This document shows, piece by piece, positions 29,735 to 37,882 of a stretch of DNA of 64,000 bases. Both the position numbers and the translations under genes were made by a program. Positions within the stretch are counted from its first letter, which is position 1, and every line of letters starts with the position of its first letter. The DNA comes from Streptomyces sp. AJS327 (GTDB taxonomy: Bacteria; Actinomycetota; Actinomycetes; Streptomycetales; Streptomycetaceae): the NCBI RefSeq assembly GCF_013450295.1, contig NZ_SKBR01000002.1, positions 62,001 through 126,000 on the forward strand, in the 5' to 3' direction. The notes beneath the pieces are model-generated. The model was given only the letters and a program-made list of their open reading frames with translations. It was not told the DNA's origin and ran no database searches.

Positions 29735-30582
29735 TCCAGCATCTCCATGGAAGGTGGGTGGGTGCCGAACGCGGCTGGGACGTGCCCGCCGATGTCCTCC
29801 GTGATCCGTCGCGCCGCGGCGCGCACGTGCTGCCCGAGACCGTCGAGTTGGGACAGGCTCACGCGGGCCGCCGGCCCGGACAGGCCGATCGAGGCGGTGG
29901 GGGCGCCGTAGAGGTCGAAGACCGGGGCGGCGACGCACCGGACCTCCATGTTCAGCTCCTCGTCGTCTATGGCGTATCCGCGTTCACGGGTCTTCTCCAG
30001 ATCGGCGGTCAGCGCGTCCAGGGACGTGAGGGTGCGGATGGTGCGGGCCGTCATGGGCCGCTCGACCACGCGGGCGACCTCCTCGCCGTCCGCCATGCAG
30101 TAGAGCGCCTTACCGGTGGCCGTCGCGTGGATGAGGGGCTGGGCGCCGATCTCGGTCTCCACGGTCACGACTCCGCTGCCCTGCCGCTCCTGCGCGACGT
30201 AAACCCCGCCGGACCGGGTGCGCCGGGCCAGGTGGACCGCCTCGCCGGTGCGCGCCGTCAGCTCCCGCATGACCGGCGCCGCCGCGCTGATGAGGTCCAT
30301 ACCCCGCAGCAGATGACCGGCGAGCGACACCAGCTGGACCGAGGCCCGGTAGGCCCTGGTGCGCGGGTCCTGCTCGACGTAGCCGCGTTCCTCCAGCACC
30401 CGCAGCAGCCGGTGGACGTTGCCCTTGTCCAGGTTGACGGCCCGCGCCACCGCGGTGACGCCCATGCCCTCCGTGTGCTGGGCGAGCGTCTCCAGGATGT
30501 CCAGTCCCGAGGCGAGGGATCCGCTTCCGCGCGGCCTGTCCCCGGCTCCCCGGGCGCTGCTGTTCGCTGATCGTGTGGTCAT
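29731..30582 (-). CDS. IclR family transcriptional regulator
   Basis: A 283-residue regulator. It has an N-terminal winged helix (GLDILETLAQHTEGMGVTAVA..NLDKGNVHRLLRVLEERGYV, about residues 24-68) and a C-terminal effector domain (ATGKALY, and EELNMEVRCVAAPVFD, the usual ligand-binding strand). Family members sense small carboxylates or sugar acids. Its gene is in the middle of the operon, 43 nt after the dehydratase and coupled by ATGA to the solute-binding protein. Likely targets are the two GTTG-N9-CAAC sites at 35844-35913 (inference). Confidence 0.94.
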   Translation of the reverse strand: MTTRSANSSARGAGDRPRGSGSLASGLDILETLAQHTEGMGVTAVARAVNLDKGNVHRLLRVLEERGYVEQDPRTRAYRASVQLVSLAGHLLRGMDLISAAAPVMRELTARTGEAVHLARRTRSGGVYVAQERQGSGVVTVETEIGAQPLIHATATGKALYCMADGEEVARVVERPMTARTIRTLTSLDALTADLEKTRERGYAIDDEELNMEVRCVAAPVFDLYGAPTASIGLSGPAARVSLSQLDGLGQHVRAAARRITEDIGGHVPAAFGTHPPSMEMLE

Positions 30583-30610
30583 GAGGCGTGCGCTCCCCGG
30601 TCCGGCGTCG

Positions 30611-30624
30611 TGTCAGTGCTGACA
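30611..30624. promoter_or_regulatory. Inverted repeat TGTCAG-TG-CTGACA before IclR
   Basis: A perfect 6+2+6 inverted repeat between the dehydratase stop (30626) and the IclR start (30582). It could be an internal operator or a small RNA hairpin that sets the ratio of upstream and downstream genes. It differs from the sites in front of the operon. Confidence 0.35.
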
Positions 30625-30625
30625 T

Positions 30626-32362
30626 TCACTCACTCCGCCCGGTCCCGGGAGCCCGCGGGGCGGGGCCCAGACTGTCGAAGTCGGCGCCCAGCGACGCCTG
30701 CTGGACGTGTCGCGCGTGCAGCAGGCGCCAGCCACGGGAGGGCGACGGCGGCGGCGTCCAGGCGGCCCGGCGGCGCTCCAGCTCCTCGTCCGGGACCAGC
30801 AGGGACAGTTCGCCGCGCCCGGCGTCCAGGCGGATCGGGTCGCCGTCCCGTACGAGGGCGAGGGGCCCGCCCACCGCCGACTCCGGCGCGACGTGGAGCA
30901 CGACGGTGCCGTAGGAGGTTCCGCTCATCCGGGCGTCCGAGACCCGGACCATGTCCCGGACACCCCGCTCGGCGAGGCGTTTCGGCACCGGGAACGATCC
31001 GGCCTCGGGCATCCCCGACGCCACCGGCCCCGCGTTGCGCAGGACCAGCACCGAGTCCGGCGTGATGTCCAGGGCGGGATCGTCGATGCGGGCGGCCACG
31101 TCGTCGGGGGACTCGAACACCACGGCGGGGCCCTCGTGCCGGGTCAGCCGGGGTGTCGCGGCGGAGACCTTGATGACGGCTCCGTCCGGCGCGAGGTTCC
31201 CGCGCAGCACCGCCAGCGCCCCGGGGGGACCGAGGGGCTCGTCGAGGGGGCGGATGGTGGTCTGCCAGGCGGGCGCCGGGGCGACGGAGTCGAGCCGGTC
31301 ACCGAGGGTGCCTCCCTCGATCACCCGCGCCGAGCGGTCCAGCAGCGGCTCCAGGGTCTTCATGAGGACCGGCACCCCACCCGCGCGGTGCAGGTCCTCC
31401 AGGTACGCGCTCCCGGAGGGCTTGCAGTCGACGAGCAGGGGCACCCGGCGGGCGATCCGGTCGATGTCGTCGAGGGTCAGGTCGAGACCGGCCCGGCGGG
31501 CGATCGCCAGCAGGTGGATGACGGCGTTGGTGGAGCCGCCGATCGCCAGGAGCACGGTGACCGCGTTGGTGACGCTCGCCTCGCTCAGCAGCCGGGACGG
31601 CCGCAGGTCCGACTCGACCGCCCGCATGGCCAGCCGCCCGGCCCGCACACCGGCCCGCAGCCGGTCACCGGTGGCGGCCGGGGCGGTGGCCGACCCCGCC
31701 GGGCTCAGGCCCATCGCCTCCGCGAGGCAGGCCATGGTCGAGGCGGTGCCCATCACCATGCAGGTCCCGCCGGTGGTGGCCAGTGCCGTCCCGACGTCGG
31801 CCACGTCGGCCTCGTCCAGCTCACCCGCGCGGTGCCGGGCCCACATTCCACGGCAGTCCGTGCACGCGCCCAGTCGCTGACCGCGCCAGGAACTGGTCAG
31901 CATCGGCCCGGCGACCACCTCGACGGCGGGGACGTCCGCCGAGACCGCGGCCATGATCTGGGCCGGAACGGTCTTGTCGCAGCCGCCCAGCAGGACCACC
32001 CCGTCCATGGGCTGGGCCCGGATCAGCTCCTCCGTCTCCATCGCCATGAGGTTGCGGAAGAGCATCGAGGTGGGGGACAGCAGGATCTCCGGCAGGGAGG
32101 TGGTGGGGAACACGAACGGCAGCCCGCCCGCCTCCAGCACGCCCCGTCTGGCCGCCTCCACCAGCTGCGGCATCTCGCGGTGGCAGGTGGTGTAGTCGCT
32201 GCTGGTGTTCGCGATCCCGATGACCGGCCGGTCCAGGTCCTCGGTGTCGAACCCGGCCGAGGCGAGGAACGCCCGGCGCAGGAACCGGCTGAACCCCACG
32301 TCCCCGTACGAGGTCAGACCCCCGTCCACCCCCCGCGCGGGGCCCGCGCCCACGCCGGTCAT
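30626..32362 (-). CDS. IlvD/Edd family sugar-acid dehydratase
   Basis: A 578-residue iron-sulphur dehydratase. ATG 32362 overlaps the aldehyde dehydrogenase stop (ATGA); the upstream 333 residues of open frame are not IlvD-like. The cluster-binding cysteines are visible in TTCHRE (about residue 59), GGCDKT (about 127) and GGTCMVMGTAS (about 198). The C-terminus has MSGTSYGTVVLHVAPE, a form seen in sugar-acid rather than branched-chain dehydratases. The expected reaction is aldonate to 2-keto-3-deoxyaldonate. The branched-chain IlvD role is less likely because the gene is inside a sugar operon. Confidence 0.9.
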   Translation of the reverse strand: MTGVGAGPARGVDGGLTSYGDVGFSRFLRRAFLASAGFDTEDLDRPVIGIANTSSDYTTCHREMPQLVEAARRGVLEAGGLPFVFPTTSLPEILLSPTSMLFRNLMAMETEELIRAQPMDGVVLLGGCDKTVPAQIMAAVSADVPAVEVVAGPMLTSSWRGQRLGACTDCRGMWARHRAGELDEADVADVGTALATTGGTCMVMGTASTMACLAEAMGLSPAGSATAPAATGDRLRAGVRAGRLAMRAVESDLRPSRLLSEASVTNAVTVLLAIGGSTNAVIHLLAIARRAGLDLTLDDIDRIARRVPLLVDCKPSGSAYLEDLHRAGGVPVLMKTLEPLLDRSARVIEGGTLGDRLDSVAPAPAWQTTIRPLDEPLGPPGALAVLRGNLAPDGAVIKVSAATPRLTRHEGPAVVFESPDDVAARIDDPALDITPDSVLVLRNAGPVASGMPEAGSFPVPKRLAERGVRDMVRVSDARMSGTSYGTVVLHVAPESAVGGPLALVRDGDPIRLDAGRGELSLLVPDEELERRRAAWTPPPSPSRGWRLLHARHVQQASLGADFDSLGPAPRAPGTGRSE

Positions 32363-33858
32363 GACGGGCCGTCCAGACGCATGCTGGTGTACTTGGTGAC
32401 GGTGTAGCCGTCGACGCCCTCGCTGCCGCCCTCGCGGCCGTGGCCGGACAGCTTGACGCCACCGAACGGCGCCTCGGCGGTCGCGATCGTCAGATGGTTG
32501 ACGCCGACCATGCCGACTTCCAGCGCCTCCGAGGCCCGGTGCGCGGTGGCGAGGTCCCGGGTGAACACGAAGCCGCCCAGGCCGTACGGGGTCGAGTTGG
32601 CGAGCGCGATCGCCTCGTCGAACGACGCGAAGGTGGTCAGGGGCGCCACCGGCCCGAACGGTTCCTCGCGCATCACGCGCATCTCCGGGCGCACCCCGCT
32701 GAGCACGGTGGGCGTGAAGAAGTACCCGGCGTCGAACTCCTCGGGCACGCCTCCGCCGTGCTCCAGCGTCGCTCCCGCGCCGACGGCGTCCTCCACGAGG
32801 GCCCGCACCTCCGCACGGCGCCGGGAGGTGGTCAGCGGACCCAGGTCGACACCGGGGTCCCGGCCGTCGCCGACCCGCAGCTCGCGGGTCTCCGCGACGA
32901 ACGCCTCGGTGAACTCCGCGCTGACGGACTCGTGCACCAGGAAACGGCTCGCCGCGATGCACACCTGCCCGCCGTTGCGGAACTTGCCCCGGGCGGCGGC
33001 GACCGCCGTCCCACGGACGTCGGTGTCGGGGAACACCAACACGGGGGCGTGGCCGCCCAGTTCCATGGAGGTGGTCTTCATGCCCTCGGCGGCCAGCCGG
33101 GCGAGTTCGACGCCGACCGGGACCGAGCCGGTCAGGCTGACCTTGCGGATCACCTCGGAGGTGATCAGGTGCCGCGAGACGTCGGCCGGTTCGCCGGTGA
33201 CCACGTTGAGCACCCCGGCGGGCAGCCCCGTCCGCTCCGCGACCTCGGCGAACAGCAGGGTGCTCAGGGGCGCCTCGATCGGCGCCATGACCACGATCGA
33301 GCATCCCGCGGCCAGCGCGGGGGCGATCTTCCGGGCGGACAGCAGCGAGGGGAAGTTCCACGCCGCGAACGCGGCGACCGGCCCGATCGGCTCCCGGCGC
33401 ACGAGGATCCGCGTGGCGGGATCGCGGGCCTCCACGGTGCGTCCGTAGATCCGCCGCGCCTCGTCGGCGTACCAGTCGAACTGGTCCGCCGAGGCGAGCA
33501 CCTCACCCCGGGCCTGGGCCAGCGGCTTGCCCTGTTCGAGCGTCATGACGAGAGCGAAGCGGTCAGCCTGCTCGCGGATGGCGAGGGCGAACGCCCGCAG
33601 GGCGTCGGCGCGTTCCCACGCCGAGGTCGACCGCCACCTCCGGAACCCGGCGTCGGCCGCCTCCAGCGCCTCGTCGAGGTCACGGGGGGTGGCCAGCGGC
33701 ACCGAGGCCACCTCGGTCTCCGTCGCCGGATTCTCGACGATCCGCGTCGCCCCGTCCGCCGACTCCCGCCACGCACCGTTGATGAACAGCAGCGGTGGGG
33801 GAAGCGCGCCGGACTCCCCGGCGCCCTCGTGCTGGCTCGCTCGTGTCGTCGTTGCCAT
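32359..33858 (-). CDS. NAD(P)-dependent aldehyde dehydrogenase
   Basis: A 499-residue enzyme of the ALDH superfamily. ATG 33858 is one base after the stop of the ThDP enzyme. Motifs: FAAWNFPSL (substrate/cofactor region, about 165), SLTGSVPVG (cofactor loop, about 245), catalytic Glu in MELGGHAP (about 265) and catalytic Cys in GGQVCIA (about 300). It resembles the succinate- and 2-oxoglutarate-semialdehyde dehydrogenase branch. In this operon it may oxidise the aldehyde made by the ThDP enzyme, or 2-oxoglutarate semialdehyde as in the Weimberg route. The dehydratase needed for the latter step (KdaD) is not seen here. Confidence 0.94.
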   Translation of the reverse strand: MATTTRASQHEGAGESGALPPPLLFINGAWRESADGATRIVENPATETEVASVPLATPRDLDEALEAADAGFRRWRSTSAWERADALRAFALAIREQADRFALVMTLEQGKPLAQARGEVLASADQFDWYADEARRIYGRTVEARDPATRILVRREPIGPVAAFAAWNFPSLLSARKIAPALAAGCSIVVMAPIEAPLSTLLFAEVAERTGLPAGVLNVVTGEPADVSRHLITSEVIRKVSLTGSVPVGVELARLAAEGMKTTSMELGGHAPVLVFPDTDVRGTAVAAARGKFRNGGQVCIAASRFLVHESVSAEFTEAFVAETRELRVGDGRDPGVDLGPLTTSRRRAEVRALVEDAVGAGATLEHGGGVPEEFDAGYFFTPTVLSGVRPEMRVMREEPFGPVAPLTTFASFDEAIALANSTPYGLGGFVFTRDLATAHRASEALEVGMVGVNHLTIATAEAPFGGVKLSGHGREGGSEGVDGYTVTKYTSMRLDGPS

Positions 33859-33859
33859 G

Positions 33860-35776
33860 TCAGAGTCCGATCTCGTGGCGTCGTTCTTGCGTGTCCCCGA
33901 CCCAGTTGCCGACGTTCCACCGGCCGTAGGAGGGGAGGCCACCGGCCTCGTGCGGGCCGAAGTAGACGGGGACGTGGACGAGGCTGAGCCCCGGGTGCGC
34001 GTGTGCCCGGTCCAGAGCCGCGCGCAGCGACTCCCGGTCGTGCCCGCCGTGGAAGGCGGCGATCCCGCCGACGGCCGAGGCCCAGGCGACGTAGTCGACC
34101 GGCACGCCGTCGAACGTGGCGTGGTCGGCCCCGTACTGCGCGATCTGCAAGCTCGATATCGCCGCCATCCGGCGGTTGTCGAGCACGACCACGCAGCCGC
34201 GCGCCCCGTGCGCGGCACCGTCGATCAGCGTCTGCGGGTTCATGGTGAAGGAGCCGTCGCCGGAGACCGCGACCGCGTACCAGTCGCGCTCGCTCAGCGC
34301 CGTCGCGAGGACCGCGCTGGTGGCGAACCCCATGTAGCTCGCGCCCGCCTCGGTGTAGGAGGTGTCGGACTCCTCCACCTCCGACATCTGGAAGCCGACC
34401 GCCTGGACGTCCCCCGCGTCGAAGAAGGTCACCGCCGAGTGCCGCTCGGCCCACCGCGCCACGGTGTGCACCGCCGCGGGCTGGGTGAGAACCTCCCGGT
34501 CCCACACGTCGTCGAAGAGGACGGGAGTGTCCAGTCTGCTCCGCCGGACCTCGTCCCACCGCTCGCGGGCGGCCCGGCACTCGGCCAGCCACGCCGAGGG
34601 CGAGCCGTCCGCCCCCGGCCCCGGCTCACGCCCGGACGACGGCCGTTCCGTGGCCGAGCGCACCGCCCGGACCAGCGCGGAGAGCGTCTCCCGCGCGTCG
34701 CCGACCAGCGCGGTGGTCTCGTTGTAGTGGGTCGCGGCGTCGAGGTCGGTGTTGATGTTCACGACGTGCCGGACGCGCGGGTACCCGGTCCGTGAGCTGT
34801 CGGCCTGGCAGACCGACCGGGTTCCCACCGCCACCAGGAGGTCGGCGTGCTCCATCGCGAAGTTGCCGCTCAGCGTCCCCTTCGAGCCGCCCACCATCAT
34901 CTGGCGGGGATGGCTCGACGGCACGATGCCCAGGCTGACGGGGGACATGACGAACACGGCGTCGACGAGCCCGGCCAGCTCCTCCAGCTCGGCGCGGCAG
35001 CCCTCGGCGCCACCGCCGACCTTGATCACGACCCGTTCCGCAGCGAGCAGCCGCCGCGCGGTCCGCTCGTGCTCGTCCGCCGCCGACGCCCCGCCGAGCC
35101 GCGGCGGCGCGCCGGTGGGCAGCTCCAGGAGGTTGAAGTCCTCGATGATCCCCGGCTGCGTGTTGAGGGGCAGCAACAGGTAGAAGGGGCCCGGGCGATG
35201 GGGATGGTCGACCGTGTTCAGGCCCCGGCGCAGCGCGGTGGGCAGCGCGCCCGGGGTGTGCAGCGAGTACGCGGGCCCCATCGCGGAGGCGAGCCGCAGG
35301 AACAGCCCCTGCTCGGCGCGCGGGATCTGCTGCATGTTGGGGCCCTCGTCCTCGGTGGTCTCGTCCCCGTAGAGGTGCCACACCCCGACCCCGTCGCTGC
35401 TGGCCACCAGCGAACCGGCCATCGCCTGGAGGGCGCCGGGCCCGATGGAGGTGACGACGGCGGCCTTCTCGCCCGTCACCCACCGCAGGGCCGTCGCCGC
35501 GTGCGAGGCCTCCGTCTCGTGCCGCACCGGGTAGGTCCGCAGCAACCCGGCGTCCTCGTACACCCGCAGGACCTCACCGATCTCCGTGGAGCCGTGTCCC
35601 AGTACGACCACGAACGCGCGCACGTCCTGCCGGAGCAGCCCCAGGACCAGGGCCTCGGACAACGTGAGGGTGGCCCGGCTCGGCAGGGCTCCCCGGGCGA
35701 TCGCCTCGTCCAGACCGCCCGCGGCGGCGATGGTTCGAGCACGCTCCGCGCGGGCTGCCCTGAAGTCAACGTCCAT
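33860..35776 (-). CDS. Thiamine diphosphate-dependent enzyme (IolD/acetolactate-synthase-like)
   Basis: A 638-residue ThDP enzyme with three domains. In the N-terminal PYR domain the cofactor-activating Glu is in YPVRHETEASHAA (about residue 83). The middle domain is a Rossmann-like fold. The C-terminal PP domain has the metal/ThDP motif beginning GDGSFTMNPQ and ending LDNRRM (about 530-560). ATG 35776 is preferred over 35938: AGGA lies about 10 nt ahead and the longer form reads through AT-rich promoter DNA. Relatives include IolD (ring-cleaving hydrolase of inositol catabolism), decarboxylases and acetolactate synthase. As first gene of the operon, followed by an ALDH and a dehydratase, a 2-keto-acid decarboxylase role is attractive but unproven. 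Confidence 0.88.
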   Translation of the reverse strand: MDVDFRAARAERARTIAAAGGLDEAIARGALPSRATLTLSEALVLGLLRQDVRAFVVVLGHGSTEIGEVLRVYEDAGLLRTYPVRHETEASHAATALRWVTGEKAAVVTSIGPGALQAMAGSLVASSDGVGVWHLYGDETTEDEGPNMQQIPRAEQGLFLRLASAMGPAYSLHTPGALPTALRRGLNTVDHPHRPGPFYLLLPLNTQPGIIEDFNLLELPTGAPPRLGGASAADEHERTARRLLAAERVVIKVGGGAEGCRAELEELAGLVDAVFVMSPVSLGIVPSSHPRQMMVGGSKGTLSGNFAMEHADLLVAVGTRSVCQADSSRTGYPRVRHVVNINTDLDAATHYNETTALVGDARETLSALVRAVRSATERPSSGREPGPGADGSPSAWLAECRAARERWDEVRRSRLDTPVLFDDVWDREVLTQPAAVHTVARWAERHSAVTFFDAGDVQAVGFQMSEVEESDTSYTEAGASYMGFATSAVLATALSERDWYAVAVSGDGSFTMNPQTLIDGAAHGARGCVVVLDNRRMAAISSLQIAQYGADHATFDGVPVDYVAWASAVGGIAAFHGGHDRESLRAALDRAHAHPGLSLVHVPVYFGPHEAGGLPSYGRWNVGNWVGDTQERRHEIGL

Positions 35777-35830
35777 CGATCGGCTTCCTCGTAGGGGGTG
35801 GTCCGGGGCCGTACGTCTGACGGCGCGAGA

Positions 35831-35859
35831 AACGTACAACGGTGTTGCGGTAAAGCCAA
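35831..35859 (-). promoter_or_regulatory. Predicted promoter of the sugar-acid operon
   Basis: Read on the minus strand, TTGGCT (35859-35854) and TACGTT (35836-35831) are separated by exactly 17 nt, a good match to a vegetative -35/-10 pair. Transcription would start near 35824, about 48 nt before the ThDP enzyme start codon. Operator 1 (35844-35860) covers the -35 box and part of the spacer. Confidence 0.55.
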
Positions 35860-35860
35860 C
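35844..35860. promoter_or_regulatory. Operator candidate 1, GTTG-N9-CAAC
   Basis: The sequence GTTGCGGTAAAGCCAAC has inverted GTTG and CAAC arms nine bases apart. It overlaps the predicted -35 region. A further CAAC (35837-35840) just beside it gives an extra half-site. Confidence 0.55.
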
Positions 35861-35896
35861 AGGTGGAGTGGAGAAAGCTATTGAGCGGTAATTTCC

Positions 35897-35913
35897 GTTG
35901 CCACATAGACAAC
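35897..35913. promoter_or_regulatory. Operator candidate 2, GTTG-N9-CAAC
   Basis: The sequence GTTGCCACATAGACAAC has the same arms and spacing as site 1 and matches it at 12 of 17 positions. The centres are 53 bp apart, about five helical turns, so two bound dimers would lie on the same face of the DNA. Confidence 0.55.
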
Positions 35914-36150
35914 AAACAGGGGAGTTCCCGGGCCTCACGGTGACTTTCGTGGCGATTCATCCCTGATGTGGAGAACCGCTCCACCCGATACGCGGCAACC
36001 CCGTTGCACCGTGGCGACGGCTACGGCGCACCCCGACGCACCACGGACCGCCGCCCCTGAGGACCTGAACGACCTGAACGAACCGGGTGAGCCGAACGAA
36101 CCGGCCGCGCCCGGCGGGCGGGACGAGCCAGGCGAGCCGGACGGGCGGGA

Positions 36151-36206
36151 TGGAGGTGACGGGGTGGAGGTGACGGGGTGGAGGTGACGGGGTGGAGGTG
36201 ACGGGG
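36151..36206. repeat. Perfect 14-bp tandem repeat, four copies
   Basis: The unit TGGAGGTGACGGGG occurs four times in a row without a mismatch, followed by a decayed fifth part (TGGGACGGG). It is non-coding and strongly G/T-rich on the plus strand. Confidence 0.9.
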
Positions 36207-36518
36207 TGGGACGGGTGGACGGGGGAGGAGCCGGAGGTGTGGTGGCGGGTCCGTCGGCCTCCGCGTGGTGGCCACTCGGGTCCGGCCCTCGGCGGGTCCC
36301 GTGTCCGGCCACCCTCGGGACGCTCGCCCCCGCTCCCGTCCGAGCTGCCGCCCCGTCAACTACCCTTCGCCGCCGCCGCGTTGACGGCCCGTCACTCCTG
36401 CCGCACGGACGGGCCCTGACCTCCCCGCCTCCGGGCGATCCCTCCGCCGGTACCGCCGCCCGGTACCGTCAGTGCCGGTCACCCCGGCCCCGGCGGGACC
36501 TGGCCGACCAGGCTGACG

Positions 36519-36932
36519 TCACGCCCCGAGGTCGACCGCGACGGGGAAGGGGGCGGTGGCCTTGATCGCGCCGGTGAACATCTCACCTTGCCGGCAGGCC
36601 CCGCTGGAGGGGTCGAGAACGTCGGTGTGGACGATCGGAACGCCGGTGGCGGCGTGCTCCACACGCCAGTGGAAGGGGATGCCCGCCGTGGCGTACTGCT
36701 CCACCTTCACGATCCGGTCGGTGGTCTCCGAGCCGGGTGACACGATCTCGACGACCAGGAGCACGTGTTCGGGACGGGTGGGCGTGAGGTCGATGGTCTC
36801 CGCCCGGTAGACGATGACGTCCGGGCGCCGTCCGTCGAGCGGATCGTGGTCCTGCTGACGGCGGGCGCGACGGGCCAGCGTCGTCGCGGTGGCGTGTCGC
36901 CGCCGGTTCAGCGGGCTGTGCCCGAGCCCCAC
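36519..36932 (-). pseudogene. Uma2-family nuclease-like remnant
   Basis: A 137-codon open frame whose second half matches the Uma2 (DUF820, PD-(D/E)xK-like) family: RRPDVIVYR followed by VLLVVEIVSPGSETTDR and YATAGIPFHWRVE, which hold the expected Asp and Glu. The first 35 residues are basic and unlike the family, and about 55 residues of the usual N-terminal domain are missing, while full members are around 190 residues. It lies 46 nt after the DeoR-type gene on the same strand. It is most likely a truncated copy. A shortened functional protein cannot be excluded. Confidence 0.6.
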
Positions 36933-36978
36933 GGCGCGGAGGACGGTCCCGCGCGGAGACCCGGCTCCGGCGTTCCGC

Positions 36979-37764
36979 TCACGCGGTGAGGACGCGGACT
37001 CCGCTGTCGGCGATCTCCGTCTTGGCCCGAGGGTCCGCCGTGGTGTCCGTGATCAGGACGTCGATCGCGTCGAGGGGGCAGATGCCGGCGAAGGCCGCGT
37101 TGCCGACCTTGGAGCCGTCGGCGACCACGGCCACCTGGCGTGCGCGTGAGGCGAGGGCGGCGTTGATGCTGGCCTCGTCCTCGTCGTGCGTCGTCGTACC
37201 CGGGCCCGGTGCGATCCCGTCGACTCCGAGGATGACCAGGTCGAAGTTGAGTTGCGTGATGGCGGCGTGCGCGAGGGCGCCCACCAGCTCGTAGGACTGC
37301 GACCGGGCGACGCCGCCGACCACGACCAGCTTGATGTGCTGGCGCACCGTGAGTTCCTGGGCGATGTTCACCGCGTTGGTGACCACGGTGACGCGCTCGC
37401 TGTCCTGCCGGTCCGCCAGGTCGGCGCGACGGGCGATCGCGCGGGCGACCTCGCTGGTCGTGGTCCCGCCGTTGATGCCGATCACCATCCCGGGCCCCAC
37501 CAGTTCGGCGGCGGCGAGTTCCCCGATGCGTTCCTTCTCGGTGGCGTGCCGGGCTGACTTGTAGCGGATCGGGAGGTCAACAACGCCTGAGGCGACCGCA
37601 CCGCCACGGGTCCGGGTGAGCAACTGCTGCCTGGTCAGGTGATCGAGGTCGCGGCGGACCGTCGCCGTGGACACGTCCAGTTCCTTGGCGAGTTGCTCGA
37701 CGCTCATGTGCCCGCGATTGGCCAGCAGTTCGAGCACGGCATTGAGTCGCTCGTATCGCATCAT
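36979..37764 (-). CDS. DeoR/AgaR family transcriptional regulator
   Basis: A 261-residue sugar-phosphate-sensing regulator. The N-terminal helix-turn-helix reads MSVEQLAKELDVSTATVRRDL (about residues 20-40) and the C-terminal DeoRC domain has GINGGTTTSEVAR (about 93-105) and VVADGSKVG (about 210), the phosphosugar-binding loops. The next codon (37761) is also ATG and has better spacing to GGGAG. It lies downstream of the HPr gene and is the natural regulator of the adjoining PTS genes. The usual inducer for this class is a phosphorylated sugar from the pathway it controls. Confidence 0.93.
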   Translation of the reverse strand: MMRYERLNAVLELLANRGHMSVEQLAKELDVSTATVRRDLDHLTRQQLLTRTRGGAVASGVVDLPIRYKSARHATEKERIGELAAAELVGPGMVIGINGGTTTSEVARAIARRADLADRQDSERVTVVTNAVNIAQELTVRQHIKLVVVGGVARSQSYELVGALAHAAITQLNFDLVILGVDGIAPGPGTTTHDEDEASINAALASRARQVAVVADGSKVGNAAFAGICPLDAIDVLITDTTADPRAKTEIADSGVRVLTA

Positions 37765-37838
37765 CGCTCCCGCTCGTCAGCCCGTCCTGACCCGGCTCCA
37801 CGCATCCCCATGAACACCGCGTCGAAGATACCAACACA

Positions 37839-37850
37839 CTGTCATGACAG
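37839..37850. promoter_or_regulatory. Palindrome CTGTCATGACAG upstream of the DeoR-type gene
   Basis: A perfect 12-bp palindrome in the gap between HPr and the DeoR-type regulator, 75 nt ahead of the latter. It may be an autoregulatory operator. Confidence 0.35.
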
Positions 37851-37882
37851 GGATACCGCGAGCCGGACGGTCCGGACCCGCA

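Larger units (their letters stand above)
35777..36518. other. Intergenic region upstream of the sugar-acid operon
   Basis: A 742-bp stretch. The part nearest the operon (35820-35925) is unusually AT-rich for this window and holds the promoter and two operators. The middle has degenerate GAACGACCTGAACG-like repeats (36060-36110) and a 14-bp tandem repeat at 36151-36206. The rest is GC-rich spacer with no gene I can support. Confidence 0.6.

Noticed and set aside
32363..33361. A 333-residue N-terminal extension of the IlvD/Edd protein
   Set aside because: It lies antiparallel in frame to the aldehyde dehydrogenase gene and has no IlvD similarity; ATG 32362 forms the ATGA junction.
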